Part shown: in pieces, positions 17,126-25,897 of the stretch | Layout: the number at the start of each line of letters is the position of its first letter | Position numbering within the stretch: the first letter of the stretch is position 1 | NCBI RefSeq assembly: GCF_014652835.1 | Contig: NZ_BMZO01000004.1 | Coordinates: forward strand, 262,559-326,558 | Direction: 5' to 3' | Origin: Limoniibacter endophyticus | GTDB taxonomy: Bacteria > Pseudomonadota > Alphaproteobacteria > Rhizobiales > Rhizobiaceae | Length of the DNA stretch: 64,000 nt | Translations under genes and position numbers: made by a program | The notes under the pieces: generated by a model | What the model was told of the DNA's origin: nothing | Database searches by the model: none | What the model saw: the letters and a program-made list of their open reading frames with translations, nothing else

Positions 17126-18201
17126 CCCTGTTGCCAGCGTATGCAACGCGGCAGCTCGTCGCCGAGCGCCTGCCGCTGATCTTCCCGGAAGGAACGCCTA
17201 ATCGCACCTACTGCGTGCGCGAGCTGGCAGCAAGCACCGTGTTCGCCGCGCTCTATATTGGCGCGATAGAGGGTAGCGATCGTTTTCTCGGGCCGATCCA
17301 CGTCTACCGGATGACGCATGAGCAGGCAGCCATGGCCGCAGATGAGGAACGTTTCGCCTACGCGAACGCCGTCATGCGCAAGAACGGCGTCGTTTCCGGC
17401 ACACGCTGGTATGCAGACAATACGCGCGAACCGATCCGCGACGAAACCTTGCGCGACGGGCTGGTGGCAATCGGAGCGGTTCTACGGCGAGAGGACCTGG
17501 CGACCACTTCGGGACGACCACGATATGCGCTGAAAAAGCAGTTTGCCGATCTGTTCGATCCGCACATGGAGGGGGAAGCGCTGGAAGCGGCGATCGCGGA
17601 ATTTCAGGCGAAGCACTTGAGCAAGAGCGCCCTCGCCCGCGTCACCATCATGCGCGCCGGCGCGGTCGCCAACACCTCCGGCGTTCTCGCCACATTTCCA
17701 AATGGTGAGACACGAATGCTCGCACCAGGCCCCAGTTCGATCATTACCAAGGCGGTGGTAGAGGTTTTCGCGCCGCGCTTTCTGAAATCGCCGGTCGTGC
17801 TCTGGCTCAGCGAAAGCGGCAACAAGGTCGTCCTGCGCGACGATGCTATCGCCAATGCAATCGGCCTGAAAATCGAAGCGGACAAGAACCTGCCCGATCT
17901 CATTCTGGCGGACCTGCATCCGGCCGAACCGATCATTCTCTTTGTCGAAGTGGTCGCCACTGACGGCGCGATGACGGAACGTCGGCGCACCGCGATGCGC
18001 GAACTGACCAACGCCGCCGGTTTCGATCCCAGGCAGGTCGCTTTCCTGACGGCATATCAGGATCGGCAGTCTCCCGGTTTCAAGAAGACCGTCGCCCAGC
18101 TTGCCTGGGGATCATTCGCCTGGTTTGCATCGGAGCCTGCGCAGATCATCGCATTGCACGAAGGTCGCTCTGAAGACTCGGTACTAACCGACCTGCTTTG
18201 A
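17122..18201 (+). CDS. BsuBI/PstI family type II restriction endonuclease
   Basis: 359 aa from ATG 17122, which overlaps the methyltransferase stop (ATGA). The N-terminal half is a winged-helix-like specificity domain. The C-terminal catalytic domain has the PD-(D/E)xK-type site: 'LPDLILADLHP' (P258, D259) and 'ILFVEVVATDG' (E276), with 'MTERRRTAMREL' after it, matching the BsuBI/PstI restriction domain. PstI and BsuBI cut CTGCAG. The expression order M then R fits a self-protecting system. Both catalytic acidic residues and full length are kept, so it looks intact. An IS5-family remnant begins 8 bp after its stop. Confidence 0.85.
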   Translation: MTLLPAYATRQLVAERLPLIFPEGTPNRTYCVRELAASTVFAALYIGAIEGSDRFLGPIHVYRMTHEQAAMAADEERFAYANAVMRKNGVVSGTRWYADNTREPIRDETLRDGLVAIGAVLRREDLATTSGRPRYALKKQFADLFDPHMEGEALEAAIAEFQAKHLSKSALARVTIMRAGAVANTSGVLATFPNGETRMLAPGPSSIITKAVVEVFAPRFLKSPVVLWLSESGNKVVLRDDAIANAIGLKIEADKNLPDLILADLHPAEPIILFVEVVATDGAMTERRRTAMRELTNAAGFDPRQVAFLTAYQDRQSPGFKKTVAQLAWGSFAWFASEPAQIIALHEGRSEDSVLTDLL

Positions 18202-18255
18202 ACGGCAAGAGGGAGAACTCAGGTCCTCCTTCATCATCAAAACCGGAAGGATCGA

Positions 18256-18646
18256 TCAGGCTGCGGCCTGATAAAAGCGCATCCAGACGCGTGAGTATGC
18301 AATGAGAACGGCGGCAAGATAGTTGCGCACTCTTCATATCTGGCGACATTTTTCGGAAACGTTTGATTTTACTGAAGAAGCGCCCGACCAGATTGCGGGC
18401 TGCAGGTGGCCCGCTCTATAGTTTGTTGCTGATTGCGCCTTTGGGGCGGAATGTACCCTCTCCGGGAGATCATCTCGAGGATGGGGCGGGCGCCGTATCC
18501 ATGGGTTCCACATTGCCAATGACGTCCCGTGCTGTCAGCAACGCCGGAACAGCTGCCTTGTCGGAAGGCTGGCCAGGCGTTAGCGTGATCGCCGACAGGC
18601 CCATTGTGGTCGATCATGGCGTTGATCCTGGTGCTCTGTCCTCCAC
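18256..18646 (-). pseudogene. IS5-family transposase, C-terminal part (broken)
   Basis: Minus-strand reading gives, in shifting frames, 'GGQSTRINAMID', 'AITLTPGQPSDKAAVPALL', 'ARPILEMISRRG', 'IPPQRRN' and finally 'VRNYLAAVLIAYSRVWMRF' before a TGA at 18256-18258. These are the ordered core and C-terminal motifs of IS5/IS427 DDE transposases. At least two frameshifts separate them, so the gene is dead independently of the IS3 insertion. Confidence 0.75.
18642..18646. repeat. Left target-site duplication of the IS3-family element (TCCAC)
   Basis: TCCAC at 18642-18646 is repeated directly at 19928-19932, immediately outside the element's two ends. A 5-bp duplication is within the range used by IS3-family elements. 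Confidence 0.85.
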
Positions 18647-19927
18647 TGAACTGCCTCCACTTTCGACCGGACACTCAGCATAAGCAGGAAGGCTCAAGCA
18701 CAGGCTTGAGGATAGGCTTATGTCTAACGAGTTTCGACAGGTTGATCTGATAATCGGTGACGTCCGGCGGCGACGCTGGACAACGGAACGCAAACTGCGG
18801 ATCATCGAGGAAAGCTATGCCGCCGGGGAGACCGTTTCCTCCGCGGCGCGGCGGCATGGAGTTGCGCCAAATCTTCTGTATCGCTGGCGCAGGCTCCTGA
18901 GCGAGGGAGGTGCGGTGGCCGTGGATTCCGACGAGCCAGTGATCGGCAATTCCGAGGTGAAGAAGCTGGAAGATCGAGTGCGCGAGCTTGAGCGCATCCT
19001 CGGGCGCAAGACGTTGGAGAACGAGATTCTCCGCGAAGCTCTTTCCAAAGCCCACTCAAAAAACCGATATCGCGGCCGCTCTTGTTGCCGAAGGACGTTC
19101 CCGATGAAGACGGCGGCAGATGTCCTGGGCGTATCGCGTTCCAATCTCCTCGAGCGTCTTAAAGGCAAGTCCAAGCCGCGTGGGCCGTATCTCAAAGCGG
19201 ACGATGCCGAGCTGCTGCCTGCCATTCGCAGACTTGTGAATGCTCGGCCGACCTACGGCGAGCCGCCGATCTGCCCGTCGTCAATCGCAAGCGCGTTCAT
19301 CGCATCATGGCCAATCACGCTATGATCCTTGAGAAACACACGGCGGTGCGAATAGGCCGTGTCCACGACGGCAAGGTCATGGTGATGCGGTCTAACCTCC
19401 GCTGGTGCTTGGACGGCCTTGAGTTCACCTGCTGGAATGGCGAGGTGGTCCGTCTCGCGTTCATCATCGATGCGTTGGACCGGGAAATTATCTCATGGTC
19501 AGCGGTGGCCAATGCCGGGATATCCGGCTCCGACATTCGAGACATGATGTTGGAGGCCGTCGAAAAGCGCTTCGGCGCAACCAGCGCCCCGCATGCAATA
19601 GAACATCTATCTGATAACGGCAGTGCATACACCGCGAGGGAGACCAGGCTGTTTGCCCAAGCCCTCAAGCTGATCCCATGCTTCACACCGGTTGCTAGCC
19701 CACAGTCGAACGGCATGTCTGAAGCCTTCGTCAAAACCCTCAAGCGCGACTATATACGCATCTCACCCATTCCGGACGCCGATACAGCTCTCCGGAAGAT
19801 CGACGGATGGATCGAAGACGATAATGAAATCCATCCACGCTCAGCGCTGAAAATGGCCTCACCAAGGGAGTTCATCAAAGCATTGTCTCAATAGCTGATC
19901 TGTCCGTTGAAAGGGGAGGGCACTCCA
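18647..19927 (+). mobile_element. IS3-family insertion sequence (1,281 bp), degenerate
   Basis: Ends are imperfect inverted repeats: left 18647-18678 starts TGAACTGCC; right 19895-19927, read on the other strand, starts TGGAGTGCCC. Both share TTTC and CGGAC blocks. It is flanked by the perfect direct repeat TCCAC. Removing the element and one copy rejoins the IS5 transposase as '...GRFRGGQSTRINAMID' in one frame, confirming the boundaries. It carries an orfA/orfB transposase with a frameshift in orfB. Confidence 0.9.
18720..19894 (+). pseudogene. IS3-family transposase orfA-orfB, frameshifted
   Basis: Frame 1 (18720-19325) gives the orfA helix-turn-helix ('RRRRWTTERKLRIIEESYAAG', shown in part, and 'RRHGVAPNLLYRWRRL'), the leucine-zipper part, and continues into the orfB start 'FPMKTAADVLGVSRSNL'. 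After 'RPTYG' the frame is lost; the second frame (19307-19894, traceable back to 'VVNRKRVHRI') resumes the DDE core. The catalytic residues are present: D in 'RWCLDGLEF', D in 'LSDNGSAY', E in 'GMSEAFVKTLKRDY'. Compared with family members as I remember them, a short stretch after 'TYG' is missing. So the enzyme is inactive unless frameshifting rescues it. Confidence 0.85.
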
Positions 19928-19932
19928 TCCAC
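19928..19932. repeat. Right target-site duplication of the IS3-family element (TCCAC)
   Basis: Direct copy of 18642-18646, directly after the right end of the element. Confidence 0.85.
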
Positions 19933-20200
19933 GAAAGCGACCGATGGAGCGATCCAAGCCGCTTTTTACCCAAGACTGCATGCTGACGCGACGGCTTAAT
20001 CGAGGCACCGATGAACTGGATGAAGCTTGCGCCTTCTCGGCCCATTGCTCGGACATGCGCGCACAGATGCCTGCTTTGCCAGCGGGCGAAGCGATTGCAG
20101 ACCGTCGTTGACGGCTCACAATGCTCGGGCAGCCTCGCCAAGCGAGCCGGTCCTCAAGACCCGGATACTCCGTTCCAAGCCTGCCGGTCCATCGGCCAGC
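19933..20200 (-). pseudogene. IS5-family transposase, N-terminal part (broken)
   Basis: The minus strand encodes pieces of the IS5/IS427 N-terminal region: 'RVLRTG', then in another frame 'LPEHCEPSTTVCNRFARWQ' and 'SIGRFRG', which leads into the insertion site. The true start and the first ~50 residues are not recognisable. It is the missing half of the fragment on the far side of the IS3-family element. Confidence 0.7.
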
Positions 20201-20241
20201 CAAGCACAAAGCTGTATCCGGGGATCCTGTGAGTTCAGAGC

Positions 20242-21729
20242 CTAACGTCGCGTCAGGCTTCCCAGAATACCTCGGACGATGGCGCGCCCGACTGACGTGC
20301 CGACCGAACGCACCACGGATTTCATCGCTGCTTCCACAACGCCCTGACGCTGACTGACGGTGCGACGTGATGCCTTCTCCGCCGCAGCCTGCTGTTCTGC
20401 CGCCTCGTCCGCGGCAAGCTTTTCCTGCGTACGCTTTTGCAGGATTTCAAAGGCCGATTCCCGATCAATCGCCTTGTCGTACTGACCCGCGACCGGGCTC
20501 GTTGCCATCATGGCCGCGCGCTCCTGAGGCGTGAGCGGACCGATGCGCGAAGCCGGCGGGCGGATAAGCGTACGCTCGACCATGGACGGAATGCCCTTGT
20601 TTTCGAGCGTCGAGATCAGGGCTTCCCCAGTCCCGAGCGAAGTGATGGCCTTATAAGTGTCGAAATCCGGATTGGGACGGAAAGTTTCGGCTGCGACCTT
20701 GACCGCCTTGGTTTCCCGTGGCGTGTAGGCGCGCAATGCGTGCTGCACGCGGTTACCGAGCTGCGCCAGTACGCTTTCCGGCACATCGAGCGGATTCTGC
20801 GTGACGAAATAGACGCCAACGCCCTTCGAGCGAATGAGGCGCACGACTTGTTCGACGCGGTCGATCAGTACCTTCGGCGCCTCATCGAACAGAAGATGCG
20901 CCTCATCAAAAAAGAACACGAGCCTGGGCTTTTCCGGATCTCCAACTTCCGGAAGCTCTTCGAAGAGTTCCGACAGAAGCCAGAGCAGGAAGGTTGCGTA
21001 AAGGCGCGGGCTGCTCATCAGCTTGTCGGCGGCGAGAATATTGATGGCGCCAGCGCCGTTCGGCGCGGTACGCATGATATCCTTGATCGCAAGCGCAGGT
21101 TCGCCAAAGAAATGATCTCTACCCTGCTCTTCCAGCACCAGAAGCGCACGCTGGATGGCACCGACGGAGGCCTTGTTGACATTGCCATAGGAGACCGAAA
21201 GCTCGGAAGCGCGCTCATAGACATGCGCAAGCAGCGCCTTCATGTCCTTCATGTCGAGAAGAGCAAGGCCTTCTTCATCGGCAATGCGGAAAGCAATATT
21301 GAGCACCCCTTCCTGCGCATCCGTCAAATTCATCAGGCGCGACAGGAGCAACGGCCCCATTTCCGAGATCGTCGTGCGAATCGGATGGCCCTGCTCGCCG
21401 AACAGGTCCCAGAAGATAACCGGATTGTCGTGGAACTCATAAGGGTCGAGCTTTATGGCTTCAGCGCGGGCAAGGAGGAAATCCTTCGATTCGCCCTTGA
21501 CGGCCGTGCCCGAGAGATCGCCCTTGATATCGGCAGCAAAGACAGGCACGCCAGCACGCGAGAAGCTCTCAGCCAGTATCTGAAGCGTTACGGTCTTGCC
21601 GGTACCGGTCGCGCCGGTAATGAGCCCATGCCGATTGCCATATTTCAGGAGAAGCGTTTCCGCCTCCTTGTAGGAATCATCGGGATTGCGGCTCGCGCCA
21701 AGGAAAATCGTTGCGTCCTGCTCTGACAT
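20242..21729 (-). CDS. HerA-like ATPase, DUF853 (YjgR) family
   Basis: A 495-aa P-loop ATPase of the HerA/FtsK superfamily. Walker A is 'GATGTGKT' (39-46) and Walker B 'LVFFFDEAH' about two thirds along. '[12 protein letters not shown]' near residue 65 is the DUF853 signature. The C-terminus is a coiled, charged region ('[19 protein letters not shown]') ending in a hydrophobic stretch. The cellular role of this widely conserved family is not established; DNA translocation is inferred from the fold. The IS5 remnant ends at its stop codon, so the islet inserted just beside its 3' end. Divergent from the mutase gene. Confidence 0.85.
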   Translation of the reverse strand: MSEQDATIFLGASRNPDDSYKEAETLLLKYGNRHGLITGATGTGKTVTLQILAESFSRAGVPVFAADIKGDLSGTAVKGESKDFLLARAEAIKLDPYEFHDNPVIFWDLFGEQGHPIRTTISEMGPLLLSRLMNLTDAQEGVLNIAFRIADEEGLALLDMKDMKALLAHVYERASELSVSYGNVNKASVGAIQRALLVLEEQGRDHFFGEPALAIKDIMRTAPNGAGAINILAADKLMSSPRLYATFLLWLLSELFEELPEVGDPEKPRLVFFFDEAHLLFDEAPKVLIDRVEQVVRLIRSKGVGVYFVTQNPLDVPESVLAQLGNRVQHALRAYTPRETKAVKVAAETFRPNPDFDTYKAITSLGTGEALISTLENKGIPSMVERTLIRPPASRIGPLTPQERAAMMATSPVAGQYDKAIDRESAFEILQKRTQEKLAADEAAEQQAAAEKASRRTVSQRQGVVEAAMKSVVRSVGTSVGRAIVRGILGSLTRR

Positions 21730-21951
21730 GCCACCCTCTTCATGATCCTTATAATCGCGGAAACCTTACGCATTCGGATTGCAAACGTATAGATGCCATC
21801 CAACACAGCCCACAATGTAGCTCCGCACCGTTGCGGAGGGCATTCATTCGGCGAGAATCTCTTCATGCAAACCGGTAACAAGTGTTTTCCTGTCTGTTAC
21901 CTTCTGCTAGTTTGGCGCTGAGGGTTCGCAAAAATCCCGGCAGGAGAAGGC

Positions 21952-23283
21952 ATGAACAGCATGACAGTCGCACAGCAGACCGTAACGGCATCGTTTGAAA
22001 GAGACGCGCTCGCCGACCGGATTGGCAAGGCGATCGCCGAGGCGGATGGTCGTGTGCGCAATGCGACACCGCTGATCCTGCAACGCGCTGACGACCCCAA
22101 CCCTGCACAGGCAAAACTACAGGCGAAAGACGATATGGACGGCGGCAGCGACGGCCTTGCCATCGTCTTCGAAGGCGCGGTCGGGGCTGGCGCGACTGGC
22201 ATTGCCGCCAAGCCCGAGAGCCTCAAAAGCCTGCTTTCTGAAATTTGCGGCGACAGGCTTGCGCTGCGGATCGAACCGCACCAGGCAAGCCGCGCTTCGG
22301 CCGATTGGCTGATTGAAATCTTGAGCGCATCAAAAATGCGTTCCGACCGGCTGGATGTCTCCTTTGGTATAGACCCATCCGCAGTATTTGCCGCAACAGG
22401 CGGTCTACGCATGTCGATCGAAGCGATGGAAGCCGCAGCGCCGCAGCTTCTCGCCTATTTCTTCAGCATGGACGTTCCGGGCGTTTTGCTGGAAAGTGAC
22501 GGGCGCCCCTATCACAATGCAGGCGCAGGGGCGGAAACCGAGCTTGGCGTCGTGCTGGCCGTCGCACTTGATCATCTGCGCATGTTTAAGGCCGCCCGCC
22601 AGCCCGTCGTCTATGGCGTACCGCATATCGGCTTCTCGATCAGCGTGGACGATGATGTTCAGGAAAGCCTGGCACGCATGAAGGCGTTGCGCCTGCTCTG
22701 GGCCGATGCGCTGAAGGCCCACAATATTCTCGATGGCGGCCAGGTGCGCATTCACGCCGAAACTTCCTATCGCATGATGAGCGCGGAAAGCGTGCGTGCG
22801 AACATTGCCCGGAAGATACTGGCGGCGTCGGCAGCCTTTATCGGCGGCGCAACCACGCTGACGGTTCTACCGGTGACGACGGGCAACGGCCTGGCCAATG
22901 CTATGTCGCGCGAAGTTTCGCGCATCCTGCCTTCGACATTGAGGCGGATCGATTTCGGCAGCTTCGATTTTGAAGCCGTGGACGCGCGCGCCGAAGAAAT
23001 TTTCGCGGAAGCGAAAGCGCTTGCAGCGGAAATCGAGGGACGGGGCGGCGTTCTGCGCTCCCTTGCCTCGGGTTTCATCCAGGCTCGCATCGCCCAGGAC
23101 TTGCAGAAGCTGAAGCCGACGACGAATGCACAGGCCGATGCGAAGATCGGCCAAAACCTGATACTTGCCTTCGAAGGCAATCCGAACCTGAACCTAAGCG
23201 GCATCAAGCGATTACCCGACACGGCCGATGATTCATCCTCCGTGTGCGAACCGCTGCGCCCTGTCCGATTGGAAACGCTCTGA
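21952..23283 (+). CDS. Methylmalonyl-CoA mutase small (beta) subunit homologue
   Basis: A 443-aa protein matching the mutase TIM-barrel region: 'VYGVPHIGFSISVDDDV', 'RIHAETSYRMMSAESVRANI' and 'IGGATTLTVLPVTTGN'. In the two-subunit enzyme the large subunit binds B12 and does catalysis, while the small one is structural. Neither a large subunit nor a B12 (DxHxxG) domain lies in the window, so it is either a beta subunit encoded apart from its partner or a paralogue with another role. GGAGAAGG precedes the ATG at 21952. It is convergent with the asparaginase gene, 3 bp apart. Confidence 0.8.
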   Translation: MNSMTVAQQTVTASFERDALADRIGKAIAEADGRVRNATPLILQRADDPNPAQAKLQAKDDMDGGSDGLAIVFEGAVGAGATGIAAKPESLKSLLSEICGDRLALRIEPHQASRASADWLIEILSASKMRSDRLDVSFGIDPSAVFAATGGLRMSIEAMEAAAPQLLAYFFSMDVPGVLLESDGRPYHNAGAGAETELGVVLAVALDHLRMFKAARQPVVYGVPHIGFSISVDDDVQESLARMKALRLLWADALKAHNILDGGQVRIHAETSYRMMSAESVRANIARKILAASAAFIGGATTLTVLPVTTGNGLANAMSREVSRILPSTLRRIDFGSFDFEAVDARAEEIFAEAKALAAEIEGRGGVLRSLASGFIQARIAQDLQKLKPTTNAQADAKIGQNLILAFEGNPNLNLSGIKRLPDTADDSSSVCEPLRPVRLETL

Positions 23284-23286
23284 CGC

Positions 23287-24291
23287 CTAGAGGATCGCTG
23301 CGGCGGGACGCATTTCGCCGATGGGAGTGCCGACCCAGTTCTTCATGAGAGGATGCGCGATCTCGTCGAAACGTGCAGCGATTTCCGGTTCGCTCCTGAA
23401 TAGCTTTGCGAGCAGCGCAGCGATCATCACCTCCGCGCCCCGCACGCCGCCGTCGTCGCATTTGAGGGCGATGCCCATGCCAAGTTCCGGTACGGCACCC
23501 GTATAAATCCCCTCGGCACCCATTTTGACAAAGACGCGACCGGGCGCTGCCTGCATCAGCTTGCCGCAGGCCCTGCCCGTACCGGCGACGTAAAACGGCT
23601 CGTTCATGCAGGACTGCATCAATCGTCTTGCGGCTGCCGCACGTGACGCGCCGACGCCGTTGCCGCTGGCCAGGCGCGCAAAACCCAATGCCGTATTCTT
23701 CAACGGAACGGCGTAGGTCGGAATACCACAACCGTCGATGCCTGCTTCCTGCGGATCGTGCCTTGCGTCGGTAACGTTTTGCATGACGTCCGCCAGCATG
23801 GTCTGGAGCGGATGATCCCGCTGGATATAGCCCTTATATGAGATCTTCTGATGCTGGCAGACGCAAAGAAAGCCGGAATGCTTGCCAGAGCAATTATTGT
23901 GCAGCGGTGTCGGCTCGATCCCGGCCTTTGCCTGCTCGATGGCAACCGGCTGGCTCATAGACCAGTGCGCTCCGCATTCAAGAGCATGGAGATCCAGCCC
24001 GGCGCGCTTCAACGTATCGGACGCAACAGCAACATGCGCCTCCTCGCCATTATGCGAGGCGCAGGCTAGCGCCAGCGCCTTTTCGTCCAGCCGATAAGCA
24101 TCGGCCGCACCTGTCTCTATCAGCGGCAATGCCTGAAAAAGCTTGATCGCCGAACGCGAGAACACAGGCCGCTCGATCTCTCCAATTGCAGCCACCACCT
24201 TGCCATCGCCATCGACAATGGCCGCCGCCCCGGTATGGACGCTTTCGACAGTGTTTCCACGCAGAACTTCGACGCAAATCGGATCAGACAT
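23287..24291 (-). CDS. L-asparaginase, class 3 (Rhizobium etli type)
   Basis: A 334-aa enzyme hydrolysing asparagine to aspartate and ammonia. It belongs to the thermolabile R. etli family rather than the bacterial type I/II or plant-type enzymes. Residues expected from the R. etli ReAV structure are in place, shifted by one: S47 and K50 ('SRSAIK'), S79 ('CASHNGE'), C134, K137 and H138 ('NNCSGKHSG'), and C188 ('DGCGIP'), the cysteines and K137 forming the zinc site. AGAGGAAG precedes the ATG. Likely cytoplasmic; no signal peptide. It is followed upstream by the thiolase operon unit, separated by a terminator. Confidence 0.88.
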   Translation of the reverse strand: MSDPICVEVLRGNTVESVHTGAAAIVDGDGKVVAAIGEIERPVFSRSAIKLFQALPLIETGAADAYRLDEKALALACASHNGEEAHVAVASDTLKRAGLDLHALECGAHWSMSQPVAIEQAKAGIEPTPLHNNCSGKHSGFLCVCQHQKISYKGYIQRDHPLQTMLADVMQNVTDARHDPQEAGIDGCGIPTYAVPLKNTALGFARLASGNGVGASRAAAARRLMQSCMNEPFYVAGTGRACGKLMQAAPGRVFVKMGAEGIYTGAVPELGMGIALKCDDGGVRGAEVMIAALLAKLFRSEPEIAARFDEIAHPLMKNWVGTPIGEMRPAAAIL

Positions 24292-24352
24292 TTTTCTTCC
24301 TCTGCAGGCCGGCTTACAGAACTGATGCCAAGTCGGTTACCTTCTCGCAACC

Positions 24353-24389
24353 AAAAAGACCACCGGCTTGGAAAGTCGGCGGTCTTTTT
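24353..24389 (-). terminator. Terminator downstream of the thiolase gene
   Basis: AAAAAGACC (24354-24362 region) pairs with GGTCTTTTT (24381-24389); the stem includes CCG/CGG. T-rich on both strands, so it may work in both directions. Confidence 0.85.
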
Positions 24390-24410
24390 CTTTCAGCCGA
24401 AAAATGCGTC

Positions 24411-25580
24411 TTACTTGATCCGCTCGAGGATCGACACATAATTCGCGACGGCTGCACCGCCCATGTTGAAAATGCCGCCAAGCGTCGCATTCGGCACCTG
24501 GATGCCACCTGCTTCGCCGGTCAACTGCATGGCGGACAAAACATGCATGGAAACGCCGGTGGCACCAATGGGATGCCCCTTGGCCTTGAGGCCACCTGAA
24601 ACATTGATCGGAAGACGTCCGTCCTTCTGGGTCTGCCCCTCGAGGGCGATCTTGCCGCCCTGCCCGCGCTTGGCGAGACCCATGGCTTCATATTCGATCA
24701 ACTCGGCGATGGTAAAGCAATCATGGGTTTCGACGAAGGATAGATCGTCAAGCGCCACGCCCGCACTCTTGAGACCGCGTTTCCAGGCTTCCTCGCAGCC
24801 TTCGAACAGGAGAATGTCGCGCTTAGACATCGGCAGATAATCCTGCACATGCTCGTGGGCACGGAAGGCAACCGCGCGGCGCATCTTGAGCGCCGTCTGC
24901 GTATCGGCCAAAACCAGAGCCGCCGCTCCGTCCGACACGAGCGAACAATCGGTGCGCTTGAGCGGACCGGCAACGATCGGATTCTTGTCGCTTTCATTGC
25001 GGCAGAAATCGAAGCCGAAATCCTTGCGCATATGAGCGAATGGATTGTCCATGCCGTTCTTGTGATTTTTTGCGGCGATGGTGGCAAGCGCATCCGACTG
25101 ATCGCCGTGGCGCTGGAAATAGGCCCCTGCGATCTTGCCGAACTGACCAGCGAAACCCATGGGAATATTGGCTTCTTCCACCATGTAGGACGCCTTGACG
25201 AGGATGTCCTGCACCTGGGTGTTCGGCGTCGTCGTCATCTGCTCGACGCCGACAACCAAGACGACCTTTGCATCATTCGCCTCAATGGCGCGAATGCCCT
25301 GATGAACAGCCGCAGAACCGGTGGCGCACGCATTTTCAACGCGGGTCGCAGGCTTGAAACGAAGCCGGTCATCAGCCTGCAATACAAGGCTGGCGGTGAA
25401 ATCCTGCTGCGAAAAACCGCCGTTGAAATGACCCAGAATGATTTCATCGACATCATCCGGACCGATGCCAGCGTGATCGAGCGCTTCCTTGGTCACGCGG
25501 ACGATGAGATCTTCAACGGTTACGTCATCACCAAGCTTTCCGAAAGGCGTGTGCGCCCAGCCGACAATACAAGCGGTCAT
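24411..25580 (-). CDS. Acetyl-CoA acetyltransferase / SCP-x type thiolase
   Basis: 389 aa from ATG 25580 (MTACIVGWAHTPFG); the longer frame to 25679 is not family-like. A thiolase-superfamily enzyme that cleaves or condenses acyl-CoAs. The nucleophilic cysteine is C85 in 'ENACATGSAAVHQG'; the C-terminal half has 'THDCFTIAELIEYEAMG' and 'GGLKAKGHPIGATG', the second active-site loop. This SCP-x-like branch often acts with a small DUF35 OB-fold protein, which is absent here. Substrate unknown; fatty acid or branched-chain degradation is plausible beside the mutase homologue. Confidence 0.85.
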   Translation of the reverse strand: MTACIVGWAHTPFGKLGDDVTVEDLIVRVTKEALDHAGIGPDDVDEIILGHFNGGFSQQDFTASLVLQADDRLRFKPATRVENACATGSAAVHQGIRAIEANDAKVVLVVGVEQMTTTPNTQVQDILVKASYMVEEANIPMGFAGQFGKIAGAYFQRHGDQSDALATIAAKNHKNGMDNPFAHMRKDFGFDFCRNESDKNPIVAGPLKRTDCSLVSDGAAALVLADTQTALKMRRAVAFRAHEHVQDYLPMSKRDILLFEGCEEAWKRGLKSAGVALDDLSFVETHDCFTIAELIEYEAMGLAKRGQGGKIALEGQTQKDGRLPINVSGGLKAKGHPIGATGVSMHVLSAMQLTGEAGGIQVPNATLGGIFNMGGAAVANYVSILERIK

Positions 25581-25897
25581 CCTCAACTCCCTGATTATTC
25601 CTGTGCGGCAAACGGAAAATCCGGCCGCTTTCTCCCTTCTGCAAGATGAACGGCTTTCGAGCCTACGTAAAGGCATCATCGAACATGAGGTTAGTTACTT
25701 TACGCACAACCACAGTGCGGATATGCGCAAGAATGCGACGTTGCCGCCTCGCCCTGGGTTATTTCAATTTGAAACCTTATCTTCGGCTTTGGCGGAGACT
25801 TAAGCACGGCATTCTGGCATACTAACAGAATATCGATAAAAATCAGAAATTTAGTTGAATTTTAAAGAAGCATTTTAATCACCGGAAGATAGTTTTC
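25581..25897. other. Intergenic region between thiolase and type I secretion genes
   Basis: 317 bp with no convincing gene. The part from ~25800 is AT-rich and probably carries the promoter of the secretion operon. Confidence 0.45.

Larger units (their letters stand above)
18209..20243 (-). mobile_element. IS5-family (IS427-like) remnant, interrupted by an IS3-family element
   Basis: Two pieces of one minus-strand transposase flank the IS3 insertion. The outer ends carry a loosely matching inverted repeat: GAGAACTCAGG near 18213-18223 against the reverse complement of the region 20226-20243 (CTGAACTCACAGG). Without the inner element and one target copy, about 750 bp remain, near the size of IS427-group elements. 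The exact ends are approximate. It is defective through several frameshifts as well as the insertion. Confidence 0.7.

Noticed and set aside
15332..18201. BREX, DISARM or other multi-gene defence system built on the adenine methyltransferase
   Set aside because: Only the methyltransferase and one BsuBI/PstI-type nuclease are present; the HerA-like ATPase beyond the IS remnants is a widespread core DUF853 gene on the other strand, so the simplest reading is a type II RM pair.
20437..21726. 429-codon plus-strand frame antisense to the HerA-like gene
   Set aside because: The minus-strand protein has clear Walker motifs; the plus frame has none.
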